Part shown: piece after piece, positions 44,996 to 54,701 of the stretch
Layout: each line of letters starts with the position of its first letter
Numbering within the stretch: the first letter of the stretch is position 1
Source: Pectobacterium cacticida
GTDB taxonomy: Bacteria; Pseudomonadota; Gammaproteobacteria; Enterobacterales; Enterobacteriaceae
Direction: 5' to 3'
DNA: 64,000 nucleotides
Assembly (NCBI RefSeq): GCF_036885195.1
Contig: NZ_CP133656.1
Coordinates: 2,728,001-2,792,000 of the forward strand
Made by a program: the position numbers and the translations under genes
Notes under the pieces: model-generated
The model's database searches: none
Seen by the model: the letters and a program-made list of their open reading frames with translations, nothing else
What the model was told of the DNA's origin: nothing

Positions 44996-47593
44996 GTGAT
45001 CCGTATTGAATTGCCAACATTGGTTGAACGACTTAATCCCGTGTGCCGCCACATGCTGGAAGAAGCGGCGGCGCTCTGTATTCAGCATCAGGGCGCGGAA
45101 ATCCGCATCGAGCACCTGTTGATGAAAATGCTGGAAACACCGCTATGTGATGTTCGCCAGATTCTTAAGCGGGCTGGCGTCGATGCCGATGAACTCGCTT
45201 CTCTGCTGTTACCCTCCTCCGTAGATAAAGAATTTGACGCGGGTTATCCCTCGTTCTCTCCTTTGCTAGTGGAATGGTTGCAGGATAGCTGGCTACTGGC
45301 CTCGGCTGAATTCCAACACGTACATCTCCGTAGCGGCATCTTACTGTTAGTGTTACTGCTGACGCCCAATCGCTACGTGGCAGGCGCGATATCCCGCCCG
45401 CTGGCGCAGATTAACCGCGAGCTTTTACGCCAGCAGTTTGATGAGTGGGTAAAAGATTCGGTTGAAACGGAGATCGCGGTGCCTTCCGCCATACACGAAC
45501 AAGCGAATACGGCAACCTCGCTATTGTCCCGCTATACGCAAAACGTTACGGAATCCGCCCGACAGGGGCAGTTGGATCCGGTGCTGTGCCGCGACCATGA
45601 AATCGATCTGATGATCGATATTCTCTCACGCCGTCGTAAGAACAACCCGATCGTGGTGGGCGAAGCGGGCGTCGGTAAAAGCGCACTGATCGAAGGACTG
45701 GCGTTACGTATCGTGGCGGGTGCCGTGCCAGAACGATTACGGAATGTGGAACTGCTCACGCTCGATTTGGGCGCGATGCAGGCCGGTGCTTCAGTGAAAG
45801 GCGAATTTGAAAAACGTTTCAAAGGCGTGATGCAGGATGTGAAAACGGCGCCACATCCGATCATTCTGTTTATCGATGAAGCCCATACGCTCATTGGCGC
45901 CGGTAATCAGGCCGGCGGGTTAGATGTGTCTAATCTACTCAAACCGGCGCTGGCACGTGGCGAATTACGCACGATCGCAGCGACAACCTGGAGCGAATAC
46001 AAAAAATACATCGAGAAGGATGCGGCGCTTTCTCGCCGATTCCAGCTCGTTAAGGTCGGTGAACCGAATGCGCAGGAGGCCACCGTCATCTTACGTGGGC
46101 TGCGCGGCATCTATGAAAAAGCCCACGGCGTTCTGATTGATGAAGATGCGCTTCAGGCGGCGGCCCACCTGTCGGCGCGTTATATCTCCGGCCGCCAACT
46201 GCCGGATAAGGCGATCGACGTGCTGGATACCGCCAGCGCGCGCGTCGCCATTAACCTGACGACGCCGCCACGTGCGGTCAGCCAATTACAAACTCGCCTG
46301 CGCCAGCAAGAAATGGAAATCGCTCAGCTTGAGCGTCAGGCGCGTATCGGTCTGGGCGACACCGCAGCGCGATTGGCCGAACTACGCGATGCCAACGCAG
46401 CGGGAGCCTCGCAACTGGCGCAGTTGGAAACGGATTGGCAGCAGCAGAAAGCGCAGGTTCAGCGCGTGATTGAACTGCGTACGGCGCTGCTGGATGACGA
46501 GCAGGCTGTCGATTTTGATGCCGCAGCGGCGACGGCGGAACTGGCTGCCTGTGAACAAGCGCTGGAAACACTGCAACATGACGCCGTACTGGTCTCGCCC
46601 CACGTTGATAAAACGCAGATTGCAGCGGTGATTGCCGAGTGGACAGGCGTGCCGCTGAACCGTATCTCACAGGGAGAAATGGACGTCGTAACACGTCTGC
46701 CCGAATTCCTGGGCGAGTCGATTAAAGGCCAGCAGTTGGCGATAGCCCACCTGCATAAACACCTGCTGACGGCCCGTGCCGATCTGCGCCGTCCGGGACG
46801 GCCGCTGGGCGCTTTCCTGCTGGTTGGGCCAAGCGGCGTGGGTAAAACGGAAACCGTCGTTCAGATTGCCGACCTGCTGTTTGGCGGGCGTCACTATCTG
46901 ACCCCCATCAACATGTCCGAGTATCAGGAAAAACACACGGTTTCACGCCTGATCGGTTCACCGCCGGGCTACATTGGGTTTGGCGAAGGCGGCATATTGA
47001 CTGAAGCCATTCGTCAGAAACCCTATTCCGTGGTGCTGCTGGATGAAGTAGAAAAGGCGCATCCTGATGTTCTGAACCTGTTTTATCAAGCCTTTGATAA
47101 AGGCGAACTGGCCGACGGCGAAGGCCGGGTGATCGACTGTCGTAATGTGGTGTTCTTCCTGACGTCCAACCTCGGATTCCAGACGATAGTGAATTATGCC
47201 GGACAGCCAGATGTGTTGCTGGATGCGCTTTATCCCGAACTGGTGGCGTTTTTCAAACCCGCGCTGTTAGCACGAATGGAAGTCATTCCTTATCTGCCAT
47301 TGGCGCATGACACGCTGGTGGAGATTGTTCAGGGCAAATTATCGCGTCTGGTTTCGTTACTGCAACAGCGTTTTGGCGCGGAAGTGATTATTGAAGATGA
47401 GGTGTCAGAAGAAATCCTGCGGCTAGCGAACCGTAGCGAAAATGGAGCACGCATGCTGGAGTCAGTGATTGACGGCGCGTTGCTGCCCCCGGTGTCGCTT
47501 CAGTTGTTACAACGCCTTTCGGCGGGTGACCCCGTCAGCCGTATTCATTTCCGCGTCGATGGCAATCAGTTCCATACTGAGGTAGAGGGCTGA
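44996..47593 (+). CDS. tssH: T6SS sheath-recycling ATPase TssH (ClpV)
   Basis: An 865-residue class I AAA+ ATPase that disassembles contracted sheaths. It has a ClpN domain (about residues 10-140), a first ATPase domain with GEAGVGKS (about 224-231), a coiled-coil middle region, and a second with GPSGVGKT (about 616-623). Alternative start GTG 44996 is the annotated first codon; no better ATG is near. Confidence 0.96.
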   Translation: MIRIELPTLVERLNPVCRHMLEEAAALCIQHQGAEIRIEHLLMKMLETPLCDVRQILKRAGVDADELASLLLPSSVDKEFDAGYPSFSPLLVEWLQDSWLLASAEFQHVHLRSGILLLVLLLTPNRYVAGAISRPLAQINRELLRQQFDEWVKDSVETEIAVPSAIHEQANTATSLLSRYTQNVTESARQGQLDPVLCRDHEIDLMIDILSRRRKNNPIVVGEAGVGKSALIEGLALRIVAGAVPERLRNVELLTLDLGAMQAGASVKGEFEKRFKGVMQDVKTAPHPIILFIDEAHTLIGAGNQAGGLDVSNLLKPALARGELRTIAATTWSEYKKYIEKDAALSRRFQLVKVGEPNAQEATVILRGLRGIYEKAHGVLIDEDALQAAAHLSARYISGRQLPDKAIDVLDTASARVAINLTTPPRAVSQLQTRLRQQEMEIAQLERQARIGLGDTAARLAELRDANAAGASQLAQLETDWQQQKAQVQRVIELRTALLDDEQAVDFDAAAATAELAACEQALETLQHDAVLVSPHVDKTQIAAVIAEWTGVPLNRISQGEMDVVTRLPEFLGESIKGQQLAIAHLHKHLLTARADLRRPGRPLGAFLLVGPSGVGKTETVVQIADLLFGGRHYLTPINMSEYQEKHTVSRLIGSPPGYIGFGEGGILTEAIRQKPYSVVLLDEVEKAHPDVLNLFYQAFDKGELADGEGRVIDCRNVVFFLTSNLGFQTIVNYAGQPDVLLDALYPELVAFFKPALLARMEVIPYLPLAHDTLVEIVQGKLSRLVSLLQQRFGAEVIIEDEVSEEILRLANRSENGARMLESVIDGALLPPVSLQLLQRLSAGDPVSRIHFRVDGNQFHTEVEG

Positions 47594-47595
47594 AT

Positions 47596-49134
47596 ATGCA
47601 GTATGCCCTTGAATTGACGCAGTCCCTTACGCGACAGCATGACGAGGCCGGTCTATGCGGCTGGCTGCTGGAAACGATGCAAGTCGCCTGGCAGCCGCAA
47701 GGTTTGTTACTCGGTATGATCGATGTCAGCGGCAGGCAACTGACCTGTCAGGGAGGGGTACATGAAACGCCCGTCGCGTTGAGTCTGGGGGTAGATGACT
47801 TTAGTCATCCATTGGCTTATGTGCTGCATAAGAATCAGGCGCGTATCTGGGATTCGCTCAACGGCGGAGCGCGGATAGAACACCGCGAGTTTCGTCAGAT
47901 TTTGATCGCTGCCGGGACATATTGCGGGCTTTACGCGCTGCCATTGCGCTCGGACGGCGGTAAGCCACTGGCAGTGCTGGCACTGTTGGATACGCCCTTA
48001 CGCCTGCATACGCTACATCAACGCGGGGAATGTGAACGGCTGGCGCAAGTATTTTGCCGCCAGCTTATGCTGCTACGTGAACTGGCGCACACGCGACGCG
48101 AGCAGGCTGCCCTCAGGGATTCGCTCCGCCAGATCAAGGATGAAGGGCAAAGCCGTCATGCGCAGGAAAAGCACGTGCAGACGACGCTGGTAGGGCAGTC
48201 AGTCGTCATTAAAGCATTGCATCAGCAGATTTATCAGGCGGCGAAACACCGCCTCTCTGTGCTGATTCTGGGCGAAACCGGCTCGGGAAAAGAGGTCGTA
48301 GCACGTTTGCTACATGAATGTTCCGAACGTGCTGATAACCCCTTTATCGCCATTAACTGTGCCGCCATTCCCGAAAATCTGATTGAAAGTGAACTGTTTG
48401 GCTATCAGAAAGGCGCGTTCTCCGGGGCACAAAGCAACAAAGTCGGGCTGGTCGAGCAGGCTAACGGCGGCACGCTGTTTCTGGATGAAGTCGGCGATAT
48501 GCCGCAGTCCATGCAAGCCAAACTATTGCGCGTGCTGGAGACGCATCGCTTTCGCCCTCTCGGCGCGGAGAAAGAAATTCATTCTGATTTTCGCCTGATT
48601 GCCGCGACGCATCAGCCTTTGGAACAACGGGTGGCGGATGGCGTGTTCCGCCAGGATCTCTACCATCGCCTCTGTCAATGCCTGTTGCAGGTCGCGCCGT
48701 TACGCGAGCGGCCTGATGATATTCGCCTCTTGTGCGAACATTTCCTCAGCCAGTTTGCGGCCCAACACCAAAAACGCGTCGGATCGTTGAATCGGGCTTT
48801 CCTGCGTCGGCTGGTCGCGTATGACTTTCCTGGCAACGTGCGCGAACTCCGTAATCTGTTGGAAGTCGCCTATGCCCATACTCCCGACGATGAGGCGCTG
48901 TCGCTGTCCGCGTTGCCTCCGGAACTGCGTGACCGTCTCATGAGTAGCTCGGCAGAGGAACCCGATGGTTACCAGCACATTCACGATTTACGTATCGCCA
49001 CACAGCGCTATGAAGCGGCGGTGATTGAGGCGCGTCTGCGCCAATTTCAGGGGAACCGCCTGCTGGTGGCCGCAAGCCTCAATATCCCGAAACGGACTCT
49101 CGACCACAAATGCCAGAAGCTGGAGGTAAATTGA
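47596..49134 (+). CDS. vasH: Sigma-54-dependent T6SS regulator VasH
   Basis: A 512-residue enhancer-binding protein. A GAF-like sensor domain (about residues 15-165) is followed by a sigma-54 AAA+ domain with Walker A GETGSGKE (about 223-230), the L1 loop reading GAFSGA instead of GAFTGA (about 273-278), and Walker B LFLDEVGD (about 295-302). The C-terminus has a Fis-type helix-turn-helix (VAASLNIPKRTLDHK). VasH homologues activate hcp/vgrG units through RpoN. Its stop overlaps the next ATG. Confidence 0.94.
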   Translation: MQYALELTQSLTRQHDEAGLCGWLLETMQVAWQPQGLLLGMIDVSGRQLTCQGGVHETPVALSLGVDDFSHPLAYVLHKNQARIWDSLNGGARIEHREFRQILIAAGTYCGLYALPLRSDGGKPLAVLALLDTPLRLHTLHQRGECERLAQVFCRQLMLLRELAHTRREQAALRDSLRQIKDEGQSRHAQEKHVQTTLVGQSVVIKALHQQIYQAAKHRLSVLILGETGSGKEVVARLLHECSERADNPFIAINCAAIPENLIESELFGYQKGAFSGAQSNKVGLVEQANGGTLFLDEVGDMPQSMQAKLLRVLETHRFRPLGAEKEIHSDFRLIAATHQPLEQRVADGVFRQDLYHRLCQCLLQVAPLRERPDDIRLLCEHFLSQFAAQHQKRVGSLNRAFLRRLVAYDFPGNVRELRNLLEVAYAHTPDDEALSLSALPPELRDRLMSSSAEEPDGYQHIHDLRIATQRYEAAVIEARLRQFQGNRLLVAASLNIPKRTLDHKCQKLEVN

Positions 49135-49694
49135 TGTTTCTGACGATCGCACCCCTACTGTTGGCGACCGCCGCACCGCCCGCGCCTGCCTGGCAGGCAT
49201 TATGGGAACAGTGCCGCAATGAAACGGCTGCGGAACTTCGGCTAGCGTGCTATGACGCGCTGGGTCGGGAGGCCGAACGCAACGGAACGCTATCGCAACC
49301 ACATGACAAATCACCCAGGCACGATACGTTTACGTTGGGGCGTGAGGCGAAAAGTGGCGATGTGACACTCACCCGCGAGTTAGCCGATGGCAACATGCTG
49401 GTGATTAGCTGCGCCAGCGAGATTACGCACCTGCGCCTTATCCTCCGCACCCCCTGGGAAGAGGCCACCGTCACATCACAGCTTGATGGCGTAACGGTAT
49501 CCGATGGCTGGTTTATTCGCAACCGAGGGCTGTTGCTGGAATCGGGCCGTGGCCTGCCCGCGATTGAGACACTAAAACGCTGGATTGGGCATCGCGAACT
49601 GGTGCTTAACGGGGAAAAAGGTCACGTCATGCGTATCGACCTTACCGGATTGGCTGAAGCATTAGCACCGCTGCGCCAGCAGTGTCGCTGGTAA
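49134..49694 (+). CDS. T6SS-associated protein VasI
   Basis: A 186-residue protein with an N-terminal hydrophobic export signal (FLTIAPLLLATAAPPAPA) and a short Cys-containing pattern (LWEQC, LRLACYD), typical of the VasI/TagO family of T6SS-associated proteins. Its role is not well defined. ATG 49134 overlaps the vasH stop, with GGAGG seven bases upstream. The open frame upstream to 49110 is in vasH. Confidence 0.85.
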   Translation: MFLTIAPLLLATAAPPAPAWQALWEQCRNETAAELRLACYDALGREAERNGTLSQPHDKSPRHDTFTLGREAKSGDVTLTRELADGNMLVISCASEITHLRLILRTPWEEATVTSQLDGVTVSDGWFIRNRGLLLESGRGLPAIETLKRWIGHRELVLNGEKGHVMRIDLTGLAEALAPLRQQCRW

Positions 49695-49705
49695 AGGAGA
49701 GGTTT

Positions 49706-51130
49706 ATGCATGCACATCCCTGGTGTCAACGTCTGCAAACGCCGTTACCGGATGAGAAGTTACGTACAGCAATACTGGCTGACGATCCACTCTGGGAAAA
49801 AATTGAGACCGAACTGGTCAAACTAGGATCGCTGGCGCATAGCCAGGTCGATCTTAACGCGGTGGCGGGTCACTGCCTTACCTTATTGGAAAGCAAAACC
49901 AAAGACATGCGGGTACTGGTACAGCTATTACGCTGCTTACAGCACCCGGCTAAAGCGACACCGTGTGCGACCGCACTAATGCTGCTGGATAGCTGGCTAG
50001 AATGTTACTGGGCAATAGCCTGGCCTGCCAGCCTGGCGCAAAAACACAAACTGATGATCCAAATCGTTCGCCGCTTTGAGAGCGCCCTCCCCCGCCTCAC
50101 TGAGGGGGCTTCCAGCAGCGAATTGGCGACGTTACAGCAATTGGCCGGGCAAGTGGCTGACCGCTGGCGCAAACTTGCCAGCGATAAAGCGACGCTAATG
50201 GATGAATTAGTGCTGGGTTTTAAACGTGCCAGTCAACGCCAGCAGACGCAGGAACAGGCAAATCAGATAGCGAAACCGACGCCGACGGCCAGCGGCGATG
50301 GAACAATAGGCGAAAGTGAAACCAAAGCCAGTGTTGCCTCGACGCCAGTCAGTTCGGTAGAGATTAATTCCGCCGACGAGCGCGGCTGGCGGCAAACTCA
50401 ACTGAGCGTTGCAGCATTGCTGGTCGAACGCCATCCCGGCTTACCGATTGGCTATCGTCTGCGCCGTCACGCCATCTGGTCTGGTATTACCACCCCGCCA
50501 CTCGCCCCCAGAGGGAATAAAACCCAGCTTGCCTCCGTTGCGGCAGACCGTGTCGATGAATACCAAAGTGCGCTGGCACAGGCGGATTTAGCGCTGTGGG
50601 AACGCATAGAACAAAGTCTGGTGCTGGCTCCTTACTGGTTTGATGGCCACATGCTGTCCGCATCGGTGGCCTCACGGTTGGGGCATACCGCTGTTGCGGC
50701 AGCGATTGCCGAAGAGCTTTCCGCGTTTATTCAGCGTTTGCCTGAGCTACGTGAATTGGCATTCAGCGATGGCGCGCCCTTTCTAACCGGCAAGTGTAGC
50801 CAATGGCTACAATCCAGCCAGCTCGTTCGCGGCGGTGGCGGAACGCGACAAGACGATCTGGCGACGGAGGCAGCCGCCTGTCGCGATGAAAAAGGTATCG
50901 GGCCAGCGATGCAGCTACTGGATGAACGCATGCGCCGCTTGAAGGAGCCACGCGATCGCTTTTATGCCGAGCTGGTCCTGGCCGATCTCCTCGCCGAAGA
51001 AGGCATGAAATCTCTGGCGGCACAACACTATCAGCACATGTGGCAGGAAAGTCAGCAGTTGGGCTTGATGCATTGGGAACCGGGTATGGTCAGCCGCGTT
51101 GAGCGGTTGGCGGCATCCCGCAAAAAATAA
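49706..51130 (+). CDS. tssA: T6SS assembly protein TssA (VasJ-type)
   Basis: A 474-residue protein with an ImpA_N domain (about residues 5-115), a variable linker (about 185-225, Thr/Ser/Gln-rich), and a C-terminal VasJ domain. TssA caps the growing sheath-tube and starts its assembly. ATG 49706 has AAAGGAGAGG upstream; the GTG-type extension to 49682 overlaps vasI and is not needed. Confidence 0.9.
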   Translation: MHAHPWCQRLQTPLPDEKLRTAILADDPLWEKIETELVKLGSLAHSQVDLNAVAGHCLTLLESKTKDMRVLVQLLRCLQHPAKATPCATALMLLDSWLECYWAIAWPASLAQKHKLMIQIVRRFESALPRLTEGASSSELATLQQLAGQVADRWRKLASDKATLMDELVLGFKRASQRQQTQEQANQIAKPTPTASGDGTIGESETKASVASTPVSSVEINSADERGWRQTQLSVAALLVERHPGLPIGYRLRRHAIWSGITTPPLAPRGNKTQLASVAADRVDEYQSALAQADLALWERIEQSLVLAPYWFDGHMLSASVASRLGHTAVAAAIAEELSAFIQRLPELRELAFSDGAPFLTGKCSQWLQSSQLVRGGGGTRQDDLATEAAACRDEKGIGPAMQLLDERMRRLKEPRDRFYAELVLADLLAEEGMKSLAAQHYQHMWQESQQLGLMHWEPGMVSRVERLAASRKK

Positions 51131-51154
51131 GACATTCGGAGTGAATGGCCACGT

Positions 51155-54100
51155 ATGTTTAAAACAATTATCACCTTTTTACGTAATCAGTTACCTAAAC
51201 TGAAACCCTCTTGGGCGCTTTTGGGCGTGCTACTGTGGGGCATCGTGTTGGTGCTAGCCTGGTGGCTGGGGCCGCGTTTGACGGTGGGTGACTCGCGCCC
51301 GTTACAGGGAATTTGGGGGCGTGTGGTATTCACGCTAGTCTGGCTGTGGCTGGCGTTTTCCTATAGCGCCTGGCTGGTCTGGCGTCGCATGCAGCAGATG
51401 CGGGCGGAACGCCATGAAGCGCAGGTCGTCAAACAAGATCCTTTTCAGAAGTTCGTCGACAGCCAGCAGACGTTTCTCGATCGCTGGCTGGACGCGTTTC
51501 AGACTCAACTGGGTAAAAAAGCGCTGTATGCGATGCCCTGGTACCTCACGATTGGGCTCGTCGGTAGTGGGAAAAGCAGCTTGATCCATCGCGCTAACCC
51601 GGCAAACAGAATGAACCCGAAGCTGGATGTAGCGCTGCGCGACGTCGCATCTGATCAACAGGTCAGTTGCTGGGTGGGTGAATCCGCCGTCATCTGGGAT
51701 CCTAGCGGGCAATTGCTCTCACAGCCCGCACAGGAAGATGACCCGCTCGGACAACGCCATGCGCGCCTGTGGCAGCATATGCTTCAGTGGTTTAGTGAAA
51801 ACCGTCGCCGCCAGCCGCTCAATGGTCTGGTTCTTACGTTGGATATCTCCTGGCTGGCACAGGCCAGCGTCGCCGATCGCAAGGCCTACGCGCAGGTCAT
51901 GCGCACACGTTTGCAAGAGATCTCGGTGAACATCAATACGCGCTTACCGCTCTATATCACGCTGACTCGTCTGGATCTGCTAAGCGGATTCGACAAGATC
52001 TATCGTCAGCTAAATCGCGACGCGCGTCAGGCCATATTAGGGGTAACGTTTACGCCACAGGCGAGCAGCGGAAAAGCGTGGCTGGAAGAACTGGAACGCT
52101 TCTGGGACGAATGGGTCACGCACCTGAACGATAATTTGCCGGATATGCTGATGGCACAATCCGATAGCAGCGTGCGCCATGGGCTATTCTCGTTTGTTCG
52201 TCAGTTGGCCGGCTTGAAAGATTATGTGATGGAGGTGCTGACGGAAACGTTGGCGACCGGCGAAGATCGCGCATTCCTGATCCGCGGTGTCTATGCCAGT
52301 TCCGTTTATCAGCAAGGCGTCCCGTTCGACGCCTTTGCACAATCGGCATCGCGACGCTACCAACTACCGGAGCCCATTAGCACGGCGTTACGCGGTGAAT
52401 CGAATACATTCTTTGTGCATCGTCTCTTTCCTGACGTCATTTTCCCCGAAGCTAGTCTGGCGGGAGAAAACCGGCTGCATAGCCTCTATCGGCGGCGGCG
52501 GCTGAGTATTGGCGTCGGTTGCATGTTACTCGCCAGTCTGGCGCTGATTGGCGGCTGGCACCATTTCTATCGCGTCAATGAAGAAGCTGGCCGTAACGTT
52601 CTGACGAAGGCTCAGGCGTTTATTGGCACCAATGAGTTAGAAGGGCAACAGGGCTACGGCTATCAGCAATTACCACGCCTCAATCTGATTCGTGATGCAA
52701 CATTATCCTTTGGTAATTATCACGAGCGTACACCGCTACTGGCCGATCTGGGATTATATCAGGGCAATAAGATTGGGCCTTACGTCGAAGGCACCTATCT
52801 GCAAATGCTGAATCAACGTTTTCTCCCGGCGGTGATGCAAGGGTTGCTAGAAGATTTGCACCAGGCGCCGGCCAACAGTGAGCAAAAACTGACGGTTCTG
52901 CGCGTGATGCGCATGCTGGATGATGCCTCCGGGCGCAATAAAACGCTGGTCGAACAGTATATGGCCCAGCGTTGGCAGAAAGCATTTCCCGGTCAGGGCA
53001 ATGTGCAGGAGCAGTTAATGCAACACCTGGATTATGCTCTTGAGCATACCGACTGGCACAAGGCGCGTGAGCAGAAGGAGGCTAGCGCCATCAGTACCTT
53101 TGCCCCCTTTAGTCAGCCGATTACACAGGCCCAGCAGGAATTGAGCAAACTGCCAATGTATCAACGCGTCTATCAGAGTCTGGTAATGAAAGCGACGCAG
53201 GACTTGTCGCCCAATTTAGCCATCCGTGACGAAGTCGGGCCGACCTTTGATCCCGTATTTTCTCTGCGTAATGACCAGGCGGGAAGCGTGCCGCGCTTGC
53301 TGACGTATCCCGGTTTTAATGATTACTACCTTAAACAAGACAAAGCGCTGTTAGCACTGACGGCACTGGATGCCTGGGTATTGGGGCAGCGCGAGCGTGT
53401 GCAGTTCAGTGAGGCCGATCGGCGTGAGATTCTGCGTCAGGTGAACGATCGCTACATTACGGATTACATCAACCAGTGGCAGAAAGTGTTGGCGAACATC
53501 GATGTGCAGACGCTCGATACACCTGAGCAGGCGCTCGATATTCTCACGGAGATTACCGGTAACGATCAGCCCTTCCAGCGCGTATTAACGACGGTCAGCG
53601 ATAACACCCGCATCCGTAAGATGGCCGATGAGGACAACACTACCGCACAGGCTATCAACACGCGCATTAGTCGTCCGTTTATGACGATCAATGCGGCGCT
53701 AAGCGGGCGCGGCGAGCAAGGGCCGCTGGTGCAGGAGGTCAACCAAAAACTGACCGATCTCTATCACTACCTCGATCAGATCGTCAACGCAACCAATCCG
53801 GGGCAGGCCGCGTTAAAAGCGGTGCAGGTACGGCAGGGCAACAAATTCGCCGATCCGGTATTTGCCTTACAGCAGTATGCCCGTAGTCTGCCTGCGCCAC
53901 TTGATCGTTGGGTCGGGCAATTGGCCGGAGAGAGCGCCAGTCTGGTAACCGGGTTGGCAATGTCATCGTTGAACCAGGCGTGGCTGGATCAGGTCGTAAC
54001 GCCGTTTAATGAAAAGCTAGCCGATCGTTATCCGTTTGATCCGTCCTCAGACAAGGATGTGCCCTTGTCGGAAATGGAAATGTTCTTCATGACCGGCGGG

Positions 54101-54652
54101 ACGCTGGACAGCTTCTACCAAACGCATCTCAAGGCCATGATGGAAAGCGGCATGCTGGAAGAAGGCATGTCCTCCCCCTTGCAGTCCGAACTCGTGAAAC
54201 AGCTTGAACGTGCTAACCGCATCCGTCAGACCCTGTTCAATGCTCAGGGTAGCCTGGAAGTGCATTTTGTTCTGGAACCGTTGGAGCTCACCGCGAACAA
54301 GCGCCGTAGCGTGCTCAATCTGGATGGACAACTGTTGGAATACAGCCACGGCAGACGCCAGAAAACCCCGCTGGTGTGGCCAAACAGTATGCGCGATGGC
54401 GCAGAGAGCAAGCTGACACTGGTGCCGGACGATCGTGAGCGCTCTCCACGCAGCCTGAGTTTTAGCGGGCCGTGGGCGATGTTCCGATTAATCAATAGCG
54501 ATCAACTGACGCAGGTGAATGACAATACCTTTGATGTGCGTTTCTCGCTGGAGAACGGTGCGATGTCATATCGCGTCTATACCGATGCCAGCCATAACCC
54601 CTTTGCCGGTGGTCTGTTCAGCCAGTTTACGCTGCCTGACTCGCTTTATTAA
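51155..54652 (+). CDS. tssM: T6SS inner-membrane protein TssM (IcmF)
   Basis: A 1165-residue protein with two N-terminal membrane helices (about residues 20-40 and 50-72), a cytoplasmic NTPase-like domain with Walker A GLVGSGKSS (about 131-139), a third helix (about 450-472), and a large periplasmic domain that contacts TssJ. Length is normal. It completes the TssJLM complex. Confidence 0.96.
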   Translation: MFKTIITFLRNQLPKLKPSWALLGVLLWGIVLVLAWWLGPRLTVGDSRPLQGIWGRVVFTLVWLWLAFSYSAWLVWRRMQQMRAERHEAQVVKQDPFQKFVDSQQTFLDRWLDAFQTQLGKKALYAMPWYLTIGLVGSGKSSLIHRANPANRMNPKLDVALRDVASDQQVSCWVGESAVIWDPSGQLLSQPAQEDDPLGQRHARLWQHMLQWFSENRRRQPLNGLVLTLDISWLAQASVADRKAYAQVMRTRLQEISVNINTRLPLYITLTRLDLLSGFDKIYRQLNRDARQAILGVTFTPQASSGKAWLEELERFWDEWVTHLNDNLPDMLMAQSDSSVRHGLFSFVRQLAGLKDYVMEVLTETLATGEDRAFLIRGVYASSVYQQGVPFDAFAQSASRRYQLPEPISTALRGESNTFFVHRLFPDVIFPEASLAGENRLHSLYRRRRLSIGVGCMLLASLALIGGWHHFYRVNEEAGRNVLTKAQAFIGTNELEGQQGYGYQQLPRLNLIRDATLSFGNYHERTPLLADLGLYQGNKIGPYVEGTYLQMLNQRFLPAVMQGLLEDLHQAPANSEQKLTVLRVMRMLDDASGRNKTLVEQYMAQRWQKAFPGQGNVQEQLMQHLDYALEHTDWHKAREQKEASAISTFAPFSQPITQAQQELSKLPMYQRVYQSLVMKATQDLSPNLAIRDEVGPTFDPVFSLRNDQAGSVPRLLTYPGFNDYYLKQDKALLALTALDAWVLGQRERVQFSEADRREILRQVNDRYITDYINQWQKVLANIDVQTLDTPEQALDILTEITGNDQPFQRVLTTVSDNTRIRKMADEDNTTAQAINTRISRPFMTINAALSGRGEQGPLVQEVNQKLTDLYHYLDQIVNATNPGQAALKAVQVRQGNKFADPVFALQQYARSLPAPLDRWVGQLAGESASLVTGLAMSSLNQAWLDQVVTPFNEKLADRYPFDPSSDKDVPLSEMEMFFMTGGTLDSFYQTHLKAMMESGMLEEGMSSPLQSELVKQLERANRIRQTLFNAQGSLEVHFVLEPLELTANKRRSVLNLDGQLLEYSHGRRQKTPLVWPNSMRDGAESKLTLVPDDRERSPRSLSFSGPWAMFRLINSDQLTQVNDNTFDVRFSLENGAMSYRVYTDASHNPFAGGLFSQFTLPDSLY

Positions 54653-54662
54653 TTTAACTCTT

Positions 54663-54682
54663 GGGAGCCTGTTCAGGCTCCC
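54663..54682. other. Hairpin between tssM and tagA
   Basis: GGGAGCCTG and CAGGCTCCC form a nine-base-pair stem with a TT loop between tssM and tagA. It is followed by TATTG, not a T run, so it is more likely an mRNA stabiliser or a partial stop than a full terminator. Confidence 0.6.
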
Positions 54683-54701
54683 TATTGCTGGATGATGTGA
54701 T

